Source of the DNA: an uncultured Bacteroidota bacterium
Lineage (GTDB): Bacteria > Bacteroidota > Bacteroidia > Flavobacteriales > Flavobacteriaceae
Direction: 5' to 3'
Assembly: GCA_902626365.1 (NCBI GenBank)
Contig: CACOFE010000009.1
Location: 1-50,051 of the forward strand
DNA length: 50,051 nucleotides
Position 1 is the first letter of the stretch. Each line of letters begins with the position of its first letter. The notes under the pieces are model-generated. The model had not been told where the DNA came from. It saw nothing but the letters and a program-made list of their open reading frames with translations, and ran no database searches. A program made the position numbers and the translations under genes. This document shows, piece by piece, positions 36,006 through 45,372 of this stretch.

Positions 36006-38456
36006 ATGTCCAGAAAAAATCTTTTTAATATTGACAATTTGTCAGCTCAGGATATTGATGAAAATGCTGAGTTAATACCACTAATGACTCCAGAAGATGA
36101 ATTGGAGATAAGCAAGGAAGAGCTGCCTTTAACATTACCAATCCTTTCATTAAGAAATACTGTTTTGTTTCCTGGTGTAGTTATACCAATTACCGCATCA
36201 AGAGACAAGTCAATAAAATTGATTAAAGACGCAAATAATTTCAATAAACTCATAGGAGTTGTTGCACAAAAAGACGAAAATATAGAGGATCCAAAGTTGA
36301 AAGATATTTACAACATTGGAACAGTTGCAAAAATATTAAAAGTATTACAAATGCCAGATGGTAATACCACCGTCATTATTCAGGGTAAAAAGAGGTTTGA
36401 GATAGAAAGGGTAATTTCCGAAAAACCATACATCACATCCAATATTAAAGATTACCCAGAAGAAAATCCTGGAAAAGATAATTCAGAGTTTAATGCTATT
36501 ATTGACTCTATAAAAGATTTATCCCTTGAAATAATTAAAAGAAATCCAAATATTCCATCCGAAGCATCTTTTGCTATTAAAAATATTGAAAGTAATTCGT
36601 TTCTAATAAATTTCGTTTCGTCAAATTTAAATTTACCCGTTAATGAAAAGCAAGCTTTACTCGAAATTAATAACCTTCAGAAAAGAGCATTAGAAACACT
36701 TAAGCATATGAACATCGAGTTCAAAAAACTTGAAATAAAAAATGATATCCAATCAAAAGTTCAAACCGATTTAAATCAACAACAAAGAGAATTTTTTCTA
36801 CACCAGCAAATGAAAACAATTCAAGAAGAATTGGGTGGGGTAAGTCATGATTCTGAGTTGGATGATATGCGAAGCAGGGCTAAGAAGAAAAAATGGAACA
36901 GTGAGATTAAAAAACACTTTGAAAAAGAGTTAGCAAAACTACAACGAATGAATCCTCAGGTTTCTGAATATTCAGTTCAAAGAAATTATTTAGATTTAAT
37001 TCTTGACCTACCATGGAATGAATTTTCAAAAGACAAATTTGATTTAATTAAAGCAAAAAAAATATTAGATAGAGATCATTTTGGATTAGATGATGTAAAA
37101 AAAAGAATCATAGAATATCTCGCTGTATTAAAGCTTAGAAATGATATGAAATCTCCTATTTTATGCTTACAGGGTCCACCTGGCGTTGGAAAAACCTCTC
37201 TAGGTAAGTCAATTGCAGAGGCCATAGGTAGAAAGTATGTAAGGATATCTCTTGGAGGGTTACGTGATGAGGCTGAAATCAGGGGACACAGAAAAACATA
37301 TATTGGAGCGATGCCTGGAAGAATTATACAAAACATTAAAAAAGCAAAAACATCTAACCCTGTTTTTGTTTTAGATGAAATTGATAAACTTACATCATCA
37401 AATGTTGGTGATCCTTCATCAGCTATGTTAGAAGTTCTAGATCCGGAGCAAAATAATGAATTCTATGACAATTATTTAGAAAAAGGTTTTGATTTATCAA
37501 AAGTAATGTTCATCGCAACATCTAATAACATTTCCAATATTCAACCAGCTTTATTAGATCGGATGGAGGTTATTAATGTTAGTGGATACACAACAGAAGA
37601 TAAAATTCAAATTGGAAAAAAGTTTTTATTGCCCAAGCAAATTAAAGAACATGGCCTAAAATCTAAAGATTTGAAATTAGGTGTGCGAGTTATGGAAAGT
37701 ATAATTGAAGGATATACAAGGGAGTCAGGAGTTAGAGGTTTGGAAAAAAATATAGCTAAAATAGTCAGGTATTGTGCTAAGAATATAGCTACAAACGTAG
37801 AATATAACCCCAATATTTCATCAGAAGTACTAACAGAAATATTAGGCCCAGCTAAACTTTTTAGAGATAAGTATGAGTCAAATGAAATAGCTGGTGTAGT
37901 TACTGGATTAGCATGGACTCGAGTCGGTGGAGATATATTATTTATTGAATCTACTTTATCAAAAGGAAAGGGTAAACTTTCAATAACTGGAAATTTAGGT
38001 AAAGTTATGTCTGAATCAGCAACAATAGCCCTAGAGTATTTAAAATCCAACTGTAATCAATTCAATATAAATGCTGATGTTTTTGATAAATATAATATAC
38101 ATATCCATGTTCCTGAAGGTGCAACTCCTAAAGATGGCCCTAGTGCTGGGATAGCAATGCTTACCTCTTTGACTTCATTATTTACTCAAAAAAGAATAAA
38201 ATCAAGAATAGCAATGACCGGAGAAATTACATTAAGAGGTAAAGTTTTACCTGTTGGAGGGATTAAAGAAAAAATATTAGCTGCAAAGCGAGCAAAAATT
38301 AATGAAGTGATTCTTTCTGCTCGTAATAAACCTGATGTAAACGAAATAAATGAAAGCTATATTAAGGGTCTAAAATTTCATTATGTAAATGAAATGAGTG
38401 AGGTTATCGAATTAGCGTTGACGGATAAGTTGGTTAAAAATCCAAAAAAATTATAA
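36006..38456 (+). CDS. lon: ATP-dependent Lon protease
   Basis: An 816-residue Lon protease. It has an N-terminal substrate-binding domain beginning [20 protein letters not shown] at residue ~43, a AAA module with Walker [10 protein letters not shown] near 389-397 and Walker [11 protein letters not shown] near 455, and a protease domain with catalytic Ser713 in [12 protein letters not shown] and the Lys at about 754 in [14 protein letters not shown]. The N-terminal ~40 acidic residues are an extension common in Bacteroidota. It degrades damaged and regulatory proteins in the cytoplasm. I see no recognisable heat-shock promoter in the 102 bases upstream. Confidence 0.97.
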   Translation: MSRKNLFNIDNLSAQDIDENAELIPLMTPEDELEISKEELPLTLPILSLRNTVLFPGVVIPITASRDKSIKLIKDANNFNKLIGVVAQKDENIEDPKLKDIYNIGTVAKILKVLQMPDGNTTVIIQGKKRFEIERVISEKPYITSNIKDYPEENPGKDNSEFNAIIDSIKDLSLEIIKRNPNIPSEASFAIKNIESNSFLINFVSSNLNLPVNEKQALLEINNLQKRALETLKHMNIEFKKLEIKNDIQSKVQTDLNQQQREFFLHQQMKTIQEELGGVSHDSELDDMRSRAKKKKWNSEIKKHFEKELAKLQRMNPQVSEYSVQRNYLDLILDLPWNEFSKDKFDLIKAKKILDRDHFGLDDVKKRIIEYLAVLKLRNDMKSPILCLQGPPGVGKTSLGKSIAEAIGRKYVRISLGGLRDEAEIRGHRKTYIGAMPGRIIQNIKKAKTSNPVFVLDEIDKLTSSNVGDPSSAMLEVLDPEQNNEFYDNYLEKGFDLSKVMFIATSNNISNIQPALLDRMEVINVSGYTTEDKIQIGKKFLLPKQIKEHGLKSKDLKLGVRVMESIIEGYTRESGVRGLEKNIAKIVRYCAKNIATNVEYNPNISSEVLTEILGPAKLFRDKYESNEIAGVVTGLAWTRVGGDILFIESTLSKGKGKLSITGNLGKVMSESATIALEYLKSNCNQFNINADVFDKYNIHIHVPEGATPKDGPSAGIAMLTSLTSLFTQKRIKSRIAMTGEITLRGKVLPVGGIKEKILAAKRAKINEVILSARNKPDVNEINESYIKGLKFHYVNEMSEVIELALTDKLVKNPKKL

Positions 38457-38485
38457 TATTATTTATTTAACTGAGTTTTAGACAC

Positions 38486-39517
38486 ATGAGATTTAAGAAA
38501 ACTCTGGTTTTAATTTTTTTTTCCATAATTCTAGATTACAGTTTATCCTATAGCCAAATTGCTGGAGAATCAACATACCAATTTCTGAATATCCCTAGTT
38601 CGCCCAGGCATTTAGCCTTAGGGGGAAAGAATGTTACAATTCAAGATGATGACGTTATTTCAGGTCTTTTTAATCCCTCGTCGATTAATCAAGAGATGGA
38701 TAACATGTTATCAGTTAATTATTTTACTTATTTTTCAGATATATCTTATGGTTCATTAGCTTATGCATATAGACTTGATAATAGAGGCAATACAATTCAT
38801 TTTGGTTTCTCATACATTAACTATGGTGATTTCGTTGGATATGATGAATTTGGAAATTATACATCAGATTTTTCTGGAAATGAATCTGTGTTTTCTATGG
38901 GTTATGCTAAAAAATTAAATAATATTCCAATAATATTTGGTTCAAATTTGAAATTTATAACTTCTACATTTGAACAATATAATTCATATGGAATAGCTGC
39001 AGATATTGGATTTTTTTACAATGATTATGTAAATGATATCAAAGCATCATTGGTATTCAGAAACATCGGCTCTCAAATTAAACCTTATAATGAAGTTAAT
39101 GAAAAGCTACCATTTGAAATTAATCTTGGGGTATCTCAAAAGCTTGAGAATGCACCAATCACTTGGCACATTACATTAGAAAATCTTCAAAAGTGGCCAA
39201 TAGGTTTGGCAAATCCATCAAGAATAATAACTGATTTAGATGGAAATACTACTGAGGAAAAAATTTCATTTTTTAATGAAATTCTTAGACATACTATCAT
39301 TGGAGTTGAATTATTCCCAGAGTCATTTTTTAAAATGCAGCTTGGATATAGTTTTAGACGTTCTGAAGAGTTAAGGATATTAGAGCAAAGAAACTTTTCA
39401 GGAATATCATTTGGATTTGGAATGAAATTTAATAAACTTCGTTTTAATTATTGTCATTCAAGATACTCAAGTGCTTCAAATGTCAATTTTCTTGGAATAC
39501 AATTAGACTTGGATTAA
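38486..39517 (+). CDS. porQ: Type IX secretion system protein PorQ
   Basis: A 343-residue protein with a signal peptide (KTLVLIFFSIILDYSLSYSQ) and the PorQ family features: STYQFLNIPSSPRHLALGGK, DDVISGLFNPSSIN, and many beta-strands ending NFLGIQLDLD. PorQ is an outer-membrane barrel linked to type IX secretion, likely with PorU/PorZ at the surface. Its TAA overlaps the ATG of cmk by one base, an arrangement consistent with co-translation, and the pair is a known flavobacterial neighbour set. Confidence 0.88.
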   Translation: MRFKKTLVLIFFSIILDYSLSYSQIAGESTYQFLNIPSSPRHLALGGKNVTIQDDDVISGLFNPSSINQEMDNMLSVNYFTYFSDISYGSLAYAYRLDNRGNTIHFGFSYINYGDFVGYDEFGNYTSDFSGNESVFSMGYAKKLNNIPIIFGSNLKFITSTFEQYNSYGIAADIGFFYNDYVNDIKASLVFRNIGSQIKPYNEVNEKLPFEINLGVSQKLENAPITWHITLENLQKWPIGLANPSRIITDLDGNTTEEKISFFNEILRHTIIGVELFPESFFKMQLGYSFRRSEELRILEQRNFSGISFGFGMKFNKLRFNYCHSRYSSASNVNFLGIQLDLD

Positions 39518-40206
39518 TGAAAAAACTAACAATAGCCATAGATGGTCACGCATCTACAGGAAAAAGCTCAATTGCCAAGGAAATAGCAATTAAATATGGT
39601 TATATATATATAAATTCTGGCTCAATGTATAGGGCGGTAACTTTATTTGCAATTGAGAATAAACTGTTAGAGCTTTTAAATGACAATATTGATTTATTCA
39701 TTGAAAAGTTAAAAGATATTTCTATCAATTTTAGATTTAATCAAAATAACCTTATTTCAGAAATCTTTTTGAATAACAGAAATGTTGAAAAAGAAATTGG
39801 CAGTTTAGAGGTTTCAAATTATGTTAGTAAAGTTGCTGCAATTCCTGAAATTAGAAAAGAAATGGTAAAATTGCAAAGGAATATTGATAGAAGAATAGGT
39901 GTTGTAATGGATGGAAGGGACATAGGGTCTGTTGTTTTTCCTAACGCTGACATAAAGCTGTTTTTAACAGCATCAGACACAGTAAGAGCTAATAGAAGAT
40001 TTGAGGAAATGATAAATAATGGATTATCCGTCAGTTATGATGATATATTAAATAATATAAGAAAAAGAGACAAACTTGACTCTTCAAGGTCTAATTCTCC
40101 TCTTATCATTGAAAAAGATGCTGTCGTAATCGATAATAGCAATATGTCTATTGATGAACAAATTAAACAAATTAAACAGCTGATAGACAGAAAAATAGCT
40201 AATTAA
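39517..40206 (+). CDS. cmk: Cytidylate kinase
   Basis: The ATG at 39517 gives a 229-residue CMP kinase that begins directly with the P-loop region (KKLTIAIDGHASTGKSSIAK); an in-frame upstream start at 39451 lies inside porQ and adds unrelated residues. Further motifs are YINSGSMYRAVTLFA, VVMDGRDIGSVVFPNADIKL and FLTASDTVRANRRFEE. It phosphorylates CMP and dCMP. It overlaps porQ by one base and precedes rpsA, the same cmk-rpsA order seen in many bacteria. Confidence 0.96.
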   Translation: MKKLTIAIDGHASTGKSSIAKEIAIKYGYIYINSGSMYRAVTLFAIENKLLELLNDNIDLFIEKLKDISINFRFNQNNLISEIFLNNRNVEKEIGSLEVSNYVSKVAAIPEIRKEMVKLQRNIDRRIGVVMDGRDIGSVVFPNADIKLFLTASDTVRANRRFEEMINNGLSVSYDDILNNIRKRDKLDSSRSNSPLIIEKDAVVIDNSNMSIDEQIKQIKQLIDRKIAN

Positions 40207-40241
40207 TCTGCCTTAAATACCACTATTTTAATAATATTTTT

Positions 40242-40249
40242 TATTTTCG
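40242..40249 (+). promoter_or_regulatory. Possible -7 box TATTTTCG upstream of rpsA
   Basis: A 7-of-8 match to TAnnTTTG within the 152-base cmk-rpsA gap, followed by GCATG. It would give a leader of about 105 bases. The leader is AT-rich with weak self-pairing (for example around TTAAAATAAATTTTAA) and matches no riboswitch or ribosomal-protein leader I know. Confidence 0.3.
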
Positions 40250-40358
40250 CATGCCTTTTGTCATATAATAACTGATGCAGATGGTTAAAATAAATTTTAA
40301 TTTCTTCTAAAATTTATATGTTAAATCAGTTAAAATTTTAGAATACAAATTTTTTATT

Positions 40359-42233
40359 ATGCCTAAAAAAGCAGAAAAAAAAGAAACTACTGAAAATATA
40401 ACTGAAGAAACAGTAGTTAAAGATGTAGCTGCGAAAAAATCTTCAAAAAAAGCTACAAAGACAAAAAAAGAAACCAAAGAAAAAGATACTTCATCAAATA
40501 ATTTGTCAGATTTTGACTGGCATAATTACGAGGAAGGTATTGATCAAGTTGATAAAAAACAGATCAAAGAATTTGAAAAATTGGTTGAAGAAAATTTTGT
40601 TGAAACCTTAACAAATAATGTAGTTGAAGGAACTGTCGTTCATATGACTGATAGAGAAGCAATTATCGATATTAATGCTAAATCTGAAGGTGTAATATCT
40701 CTTAACGAATTTAGATACAACCCAGCTTTAAAGGTTGGTGATAAAGTCGAGGTTCTCATTGATATTAGAGAAGATGCAACAGGTCAATTAATCCTTTCTC
40801 ATAGAAAAGCAAGAGTAATTAAAGCTTGGGATAGAGTAAATGATGCTCATGATTCAGGAGAAATTGTTAATGGTTTTGTTAAATGTAGAACAAAGGGAGG
40901 GATGATTGTAGATGTTTTTGGAATTGAAGCTTTTCTTCCCGGTTCACAAATTGATGTAAAACCCATAAGAGATTATGATCAATATGTAAACAAAACAATG
41001 GAGTTTAAAGTTGTGAAGATTAATCATGAATTTAAAAATGTTGTTGTTTCTCACAAAGCATTAATTGAAGCAGATATTGAACTTCAAAAGAAGGAAATAA
41101 TAAAACAATTAGAAAAAGGTCAAATTTTAGAAGGTGTTGTAAAAAATATAACTTCCTATGGTGTATTTATGGATTTAGGAGGTGTAGATGGTTTAATTCA
41201 TATTACTGATCTTTCATGGTCTAGAATTAATCACCCAAATGAAATCGTTGATCTAGATCAACAGCTAAAAGTTGTTATTTTAGATTTTGATGAAGATAAG
41301 TCTAGAATTCAATTAGGCTTAAAACAATTAAGCAAACATCCATGGGAAGCTCTTGCAGATGATGTAAAAGTTGGTGATAATGTAAAGGGTAGAGTAGTTG
41401 TAATAGCTGATTATGGTGCTTTTGTTGAAATTTCTGAAGGTGTCGAAGGTCTTGTGCATGTTTCTGAAATGTCTTGGTCAACTCATCTAAGATCAGCTCA
41501 AGACTTCTTTAACGTAGGAGATGAAATTGAAGCTAAGATTTTAACTTTTGACAGAGAGGAAAGAAAAATGTCCTTGGGTGTTAAGCAACTTACACCTGAT
41601 CCGTGGACAGATATAACAAAGAAATACCCAGTTCAATCAAAACATACTGGAATTGTAAGAAATTTTACAAATTTTGGGGTTTTTGTTGAACTTGAAGAGG
41701 GAGTAGACGGACTTATTTACATTTCCGATCTTTCATGGACAAAGAAGATTAAACATCCAAGAGAATTCTGTAAAACTGGAGAAAAGATTGATGTTTTAGT
41801 TTTAGAACTTGATGTCGATAATAGGAAACTTAGTCTCGGGCACAAACAATTAACCGAAAATCCGTGGGATAAGTATGAAAATGAGTTTTCTTTAGACTCA
41901 ATTCATAATTCTGAGGTTTACGAAATTGTACCTAAAGGGGCTACAGTTAAATTTAATGATGATGTAATCGCCTTTATTCCTTCAAGACACATGGTTAAAG
42001 AGGATGGTAGTAAACTTAAAAAGGGTGAGGCTGTTGATTTAAAGGTAATTGAGTTTAATAAAGATACAAAGAGGGTAGTATTATCTCATACACAAACTTT
42101 TAAAGATATTGAAGAAATAAATAAAAAAGTGATGACTAAGAAAATACAGGAAGATAAGCTAAAATCTAAAAATACTTTAGGTGATGCAAATGAGCAATTG
42201 CAGGAACTGAAAGATAAAATGGATGGAAATTAA
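40359..42233 (+). CDS. rpsA: 30S ribosomal protein S1
   Basis: A 624-residue S1 protein with six S1 domains, at about residues 88-160, 168-240, 255-327, 340-413, 427-500 and 512-587; domains 3-5 have the strongest RNA-binding signatures (SYGVFMDLGGVDGLIHITDL, DYGAFVEISEGVEGLVHVSE, NFGVFVELEEGVDGLIYISD). The first ~55 residues are a lysine-, threonine- and glutamate-rich low-complexity extension typical of Bacteroidota S1. It binds mRNA on the 30S subunit, which matters in a phylum that uses few Shine-Dalgarno sequences. The gene has its own leader and a strong terminator. Confidence 0.97.
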   Translation: MPKKAEKKETTENITEETVVKDVAAKKSSKKATKTKKETKEKDTSSNNLSDFDWHNYEEGIDQVDKKQIKEFEKLVEENFVETLTNNVVEGTVVHMTDREAIIDINAKSEGVISLNEFRYNPALKVGDKVEVLIDIREDATGQLILSHRKARVIKAWDRVNDAHDSGEIVNGFVKCRTKGGMIVDVFGIEAFLPGSQIDVKPIRDYDQYVNKTMEFKVVKINHEFKNVVVSHKALIEADIELQKKEIIKQLEKGQILEGVVKNITSYGVFMDLGGVDGLIHITDLSWSRINHPNEIVDLDQQLKVVILDFDEDKSRIQLGLKQLSKHPWEALADDVKVGDNVKGRVVVIADYGAFVEISEGVEGLVHVSEMSWSTHLRSAQDFFNVGDEIEAKILTFDREERKMSLGVKQLTPDPWTDITKKYPVQSKHTGIVRNFTNFGVFVELEEGVDGLIYISDLSWTKKIKHPREFCKTGEKIDVLVLELDVDNRKLSLGHKQLTENPWDKYENEFSLDSIHNSEVYEIVPKGATVKFNDDVIAFIPSRHMVKEDGSKLKKGEAVDLKVIEFNKDTKRVVLSHTQTFKDIEEINKKVMTKKIQEDKLKSKNTLGDANEQLQELKDKMDGN

Positions 42234-42237
42234 TAAG

Positions 42238-42268
42238 AAAAGCCTTTCAATTGAAAGGCTTTTTTTTT
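42238..42268 (+). terminator. Rho-independent terminator after rpsA
   Basis: AGCCTTTCAATTGAAAGGCT at 42241-42260 is a perfect palindrome, extended by A residues on the left and followed by a run of eight further T residues. It closes the porQ-cmk-rpsA transcript before pyrR. Confidence 0.93.
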
Positions 42269-42293
42269 AAATTAAAATGTTATTTTTCTGTAG

Positions 42294-42842
42294 ATGAAGA
42301 AAAAAATAATTCTAAATGACGATCAGCTAGATACCACTCTTGATAGGTTAGCATGTCAACTTACTGAAAATCACGAAGATTTTAAAGAAACAGTCCTTGT
42401 AGGTTTACAACCCCGCGGAAAGTCATTGTGTGAAAAATTAGTTAGTATTTTAGGAGATAAATACAATATTAAATCTGTTAATCATGGTTTTTTAGATATT
42501 ACTTTCTTTAGAGATGATTTTAGAAGAAATAAAGACATTTTATTACCTAACAAGACTGATTTTACGCTTTTGGTTGAAAACAAAAAAGTAGTTTTCATAG
42601 ATGATGTCTTATATACCGGTAGAACAATTAGAGCTGCTTTAACAGCTATTGAAAGTTTTGGTAGACCAAAAACAATTGAATTATTAATTCTGGTAGACAG
42701 AAGATTTAGTAGAGAGTTGCCAATTCAACCTGATTATAAAGGTATTCAAGTTGATGTTTACGAAAATCAGAAAGTGAATGTCAAATGGAATGATGAAATA
42801 GATGGGGATTATGTATATATAGAAAATTTAAAGAATGGATAA
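42294..42842 (+). CDS. pyrR: Bifunctional PyrR: pyr operon regulator / uracil phosphoribosyltransferase
   Basis: A 182-residue type I phosphoribosyltransferase of the PyrR family. The PRPP-binding motif VVFIDDVLYTGRTIRAALTA lies near residues 98-117, with GLQPRGKSLCEKL and LLILVDRRFSRELPIQPDY around it. In Firmicutes PyrR binds pyr mRNA to control attenuation; I do not see a PyrR-binding anti-antiterminator in the 50 bases upstream, so only the enzyme and its link to pyrB are safe. It overlaps pyrB by eight bases. Confidence 0.93.
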   Translation: MKKKIILNDDQLDTTLDRLACQLTENHEDFKETVLVGLQPRGKSLCEKLVSILGDKYNIKSVNHGFLDITFFRDDFRRNKDILLPNKTDFTLLVENKKVVFIDDVLYTGRTIRAALTAIESFGRPKTIELLILVDRRFSRELPIQPDYKGIQVDVYENQKVNVKWNDEIDGDYVYIENLKNG

Positions 42843-43767
42843 TCTTAGTGTTGATCATTTATTGGGAATAAAGTTTTTAAATCAAAATGATTTAGAGTTG
42901 ATTTTTGAAACTGCCGATAATTTTAAAGAAGTAATCAATAGACCAATAAAAAAGGTTCCATCACTTAGGGATATTACAATAGCAAATCTTTTTTTTGAAA
43001 ACTCAACAAGAACAAAATTATCATTTGAATTAGCTGAAAAGAGGTTGTCAGCTGATGTTTTAAATTTTTCCTCCTCACAATCATCAGTAAAAAAAGGTGA
43101 ATCATTAATTGACACGGTCAATAATATTTTATCAATGAAAGTTGATATGATTGTCATTAGGCATTCTAATCCAGGTGCTCCGCAATTATTATCCGAAAAA
43201 GTAAATGCTACAATTATAAATGCAGGTGATGGTGCTCATGAACACCCAACACAAGCTTTACTTGATTCTTATTCAATGCGTCAAGAAATCGGAGATTTGC
43301 AAAATAAAAATATTTTAATTGTAGGGGATATAATTCACAGTAGAGTTGCTTTGTCAAATATTTTTGCATTACAATTACAAGGAGCAAATATAAAAGTTTG
43401 TGGGCCACACACTCTTATCCCAAAATATTTGAAGGATTTTGGGGTAAAGGTTGAAACAGATTTAGATAAAGCTTTACAATGGTGTGATGTTGCAAATATG
43501 TTAAGATTACAAAATGAAAGGATGTCAGAAAGTTTTTTCCCATCAGTCAGAGAATATAAAAAATACTATGGGCTTACTATGGATAGATTACAAAAGGTTA
43601 ACAAAGATATTGTAATTATGCATCCTGGTCCAATAAATAGAGGAGTGGAAATTACAAGTGAAGTAGCTGATTCAAATAATTCAATAATATTAGAACAGGT
43701 TGAAAATGGTGTAGCAATCAGAATGGCTGTCATTTACTTGTTAGCGAAGAAAAATTTTGACCGTTGA
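42835..43767 (+). CDS. pyrB: Aspartate carbamoyltransferase catalytic subunit
   Basis: A 310-residue ATCase catalytic chain. The carbamoyl-phosphate site FFENSTRTKLSFELAEKRL lies near residue 53, with SVKKGESLIDTVNNI, HSRVALSNIFAL and the C-terminal MHPGPINRGVEIT. It commits carbamoyl phosphate to pyrimidines. No pyrI regulatory chain is adjacent. It overlaps pyrR upstream and the rnz start by four bases downstream, so the three are translated from one message. Confidence 0.96.
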   Translation: MDNLSVDHLLGIKFLNQNDLELIFETADNFKEVINRPIKKVPSLRDITIANLFFENSTRTKLSFELAEKRLSADVLNFSSSQSSVKKGESLIDTVNNILSMKVDMIVIRHSNPGAPQLLSEKVNATIINAGDGAHEHPTQALLDSYSMRQEIGDLQNKNILIVGDIIHSRVALSNIFALQLQGANIKVCGPHTLIPKYLKDFGVKVETDLDKALQWCDVANMLRLQNERMSESFFPSVREYKKYYGLTMDRLQKVNKDIVIMHPGPINRGVEITSEVADSNNSIILEQVENGVAIRMAVIYLLAKKNFDR

Positions 43768-44669
43768 AAGTAACAGTATTGGGCTCTCAAGGTGCTATTC
43801 CAAAGGTTGGGTTATTTTCTACTTCCTTAATTCTTAATGTCTGCAATTCTTATGTTTTAATTGATTGCTGTGAGGGAGTTCAACATCAATTAAGAAAGAA
43901 TAAAATAAAGTTCTCAAAGATTGAAATAATTTTAATCAGTCATGCCCATGGAGATCATTTTTTTGGATTAATCGGACTTATTTCAACTTTATCGCTACTT
44001 AAAAGGGACAAGAAGTTAACCGTTTTTTGTCCTTTGGCAGTGTTTAAAATTATTCAAGCTCACTTGAAGTTTTCAAAGATGAATTTAAGTTATGAGCTAG
44101 ATTTAAAAGTTTTAAATAATACTAGTAAAATAAATATATTTAACAATAACTACTTTTCAATAGAGGCTTTCCCTTTAAAACATTCAATTTATACAAACGG
44201 ATTTTTAATCAGGGAAAAAGAAAAAAAAAGAAAGTTAATCTTACAAAAAGCATTAGACAAGAATATAGATAAGATTTATTTTAATAAACTAACTAATAGA
44301 GAAAATGTTATAAATAATGATGGAATTGAAATTAATTATTTAGATGTAACAAAGGATGGGGATAAAGCAAAGGCATTTGCATATTGCAGTGATACAGCTT
44401 ATTTTGATGAATTAATTAACAATATTAAAGAGGTAGATCTCTTGTATTGTGAAACTACATTTCTAAAAAAAGATAAAGACAAAGCAACTGTTACACTACA
44501 CTCAACTACAATAGATGCTGCAACACTTGCTAAAAAAGGTAATGTAAAAAAACTTTTAATTGGTCATTTTTCTTCTAGATATGATGATTACAATGATTTC
44601 ATTACAGAAGTTGCAACTATTTTTAAAAATGTTATTATTTCAGAGGAAGGAAAAAAAATAGAAGTTTAG
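43764..44669 (+). CDS. rnz: Ribonuclease Z
   Basis: A 301-residue metallo-beta-lactamase-fold RNase starting at TTG within the pyrB end. It has the metal-binding SHAHGDHFFGLIGLIS motif near residue 61, AYCSDTAYFDEL with the bridging Asp near 210, and KLLIGHFSSRYDDYNDF near 262, all typical of tRNase Z. It cuts the 3' trailer of tRNA precursors, an essential step where CCA is not encoded. Its length and the ELAC-type exosite segment (residues ~140-190) fit the bacterial homodimeric form. Confidence 0.93.
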   Translation: MKVTVLGSQGAIPKVGLFSTSLILNVCNSYVLIDCCEGVQHQLRKNKIKFSKIEIILISHAHGDHFFGLIGLISTLSLLKRDKKLTVFCPLAVFKIIQAHLKFSKMNLSYELDLKVLNNTSKINIFNNNYFSIEAFPLKHSIYTNGFLIREKEKKRKLILQKALDKNIDKIYFNKLTNRENVINNDGIEINYLDVTKDGDKAKAFAYCSDTAYFDELINNIKEVDLLYCETTFLKKDKDKATVTLHSTTIDAATLAKKGNVKKLLIGHFSSRYDDYNDFITEVATIFKNVIISEEGKKIEV

Positions 44670-44689
44670 AATATAGATTATTTATTATT

Positions 44690-44697
44690 TAAATTTG
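44690..44697 (+). promoter_or_regulatory. -7 box TAAATTTG just before pdxH
   Basis: An exact TAnnTTTG match ending four bases before the pdxH ATG at 44702. Transcription starting the usual 5-7 bases downstream would begin at or next to the start codon. A TTTA about 22 bases upstream is a weak -33 element. Confidence 0.45.
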
Positions 44698-44701
44698 TGT
44701 T

Positions 44702-45349
44702 ATGCTAAGAGATATAAGTAATTTAAGAAAGTCTTACTCTAAGAATTCTTTAATAGATAAAGACCTTCCTGAGGATCCATTTTTTCTGTTTGATATTTGG
44801 TTTAAGGAGGTAAGCTCAAAAAATAGTAAATCAGAGGTTAACGCCATGACATTATCAACAATTGGTTTATCTGGATACCCAAACGGACGCATAGTATTAT
44901 TAAAATACTATTCTCATGACGGATTTGTTTTTTTTACAAATTATAATAGTAATAAGGCAGCTTCAATCGATCAAAATAATAAAGTTTCAATCTCCTTTTT
45001 TTGGGAAGAATCTGAAAGACAAGTAATTATAAAGGGTGTTGCTGCAAGGACTTCAGATGATTTTAGTACAAAATATTTTAATTCTAGGCCAAAAGGTAGT
45101 AAACTTGGAGCGCTTGTTTCAGAAAATCAAAGTTCAATCATTAAATCTAAGGACTATATTGTAAAAAAATTCAATGAACTAAGTAAGGAGTATTCAAACA
45201 AAGAAATTGCAAGACCTAATAACTGGGGTGGGTATATAATCAAACCAATTCAGTATGAATTTTGGCAAGGAGGTGAAAACCGACTACATGATAGGATTAG
45301 ATACACTCTTAATAAGAATATTTGGCAAATTGACCGTTTAAGTCCTTAA
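44702..45349 (+). CDS. pdxH: Pyridoxamine 5'-phosphate oxidase
   Basis: A 215-residue PdxH that oxidises pyridoxine/pyridoxamine 5'-phosphate to PLP with FMN. Motifs include AMTLSTIGLSGYPNGRIVLL, GFVFFTNYNSNKAASI, VSISFFWEESERQVIIKG, SRPKGSKLGALVSENQS, and the C-terminal EFWQGGENRLHDRIRYT with the FMN/PLP arginine. Length is normal. It converges on dnaX with 23 bases between stops and no obvious terminator. Confidence 0.95.
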   Translation: MLRDISNLRKSYSKNSLIDKDLPEDPFFLFDIWFKEVSSKNSKSEVNAMTLSTIGLSGYPNGRIVLLKYYSHDGFVFFTNYNSNKAASIDQNNKVSISFFWEESERQVIIKGVAARTSDDFSTKYFNSRPKGSKLGALVSENQSSIIKSKDYIVKKFNELSKEYSNKEIARPNNWGGYIIKPIQYEFWQGGENRLHDRIRYTLNKNIWQIDRLSP

Positions 45350-45372
45350 TAATGAATCAAGAGAGTTAGAAA

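Noticed and set aside
39451-39517. Upstream in-frame start for cmk
   Set aside because: It lies inside porQ and adds residues unlike any CMP kinase; the ATG at 39517 puts the P-loop at the usual place.
42269-42293. PyrR-dependent attenuator before pyrR
   Set aside because: The only hairpin belongs to the rpsA terminator, and the remaining bases to the start are too few for an attenuator.
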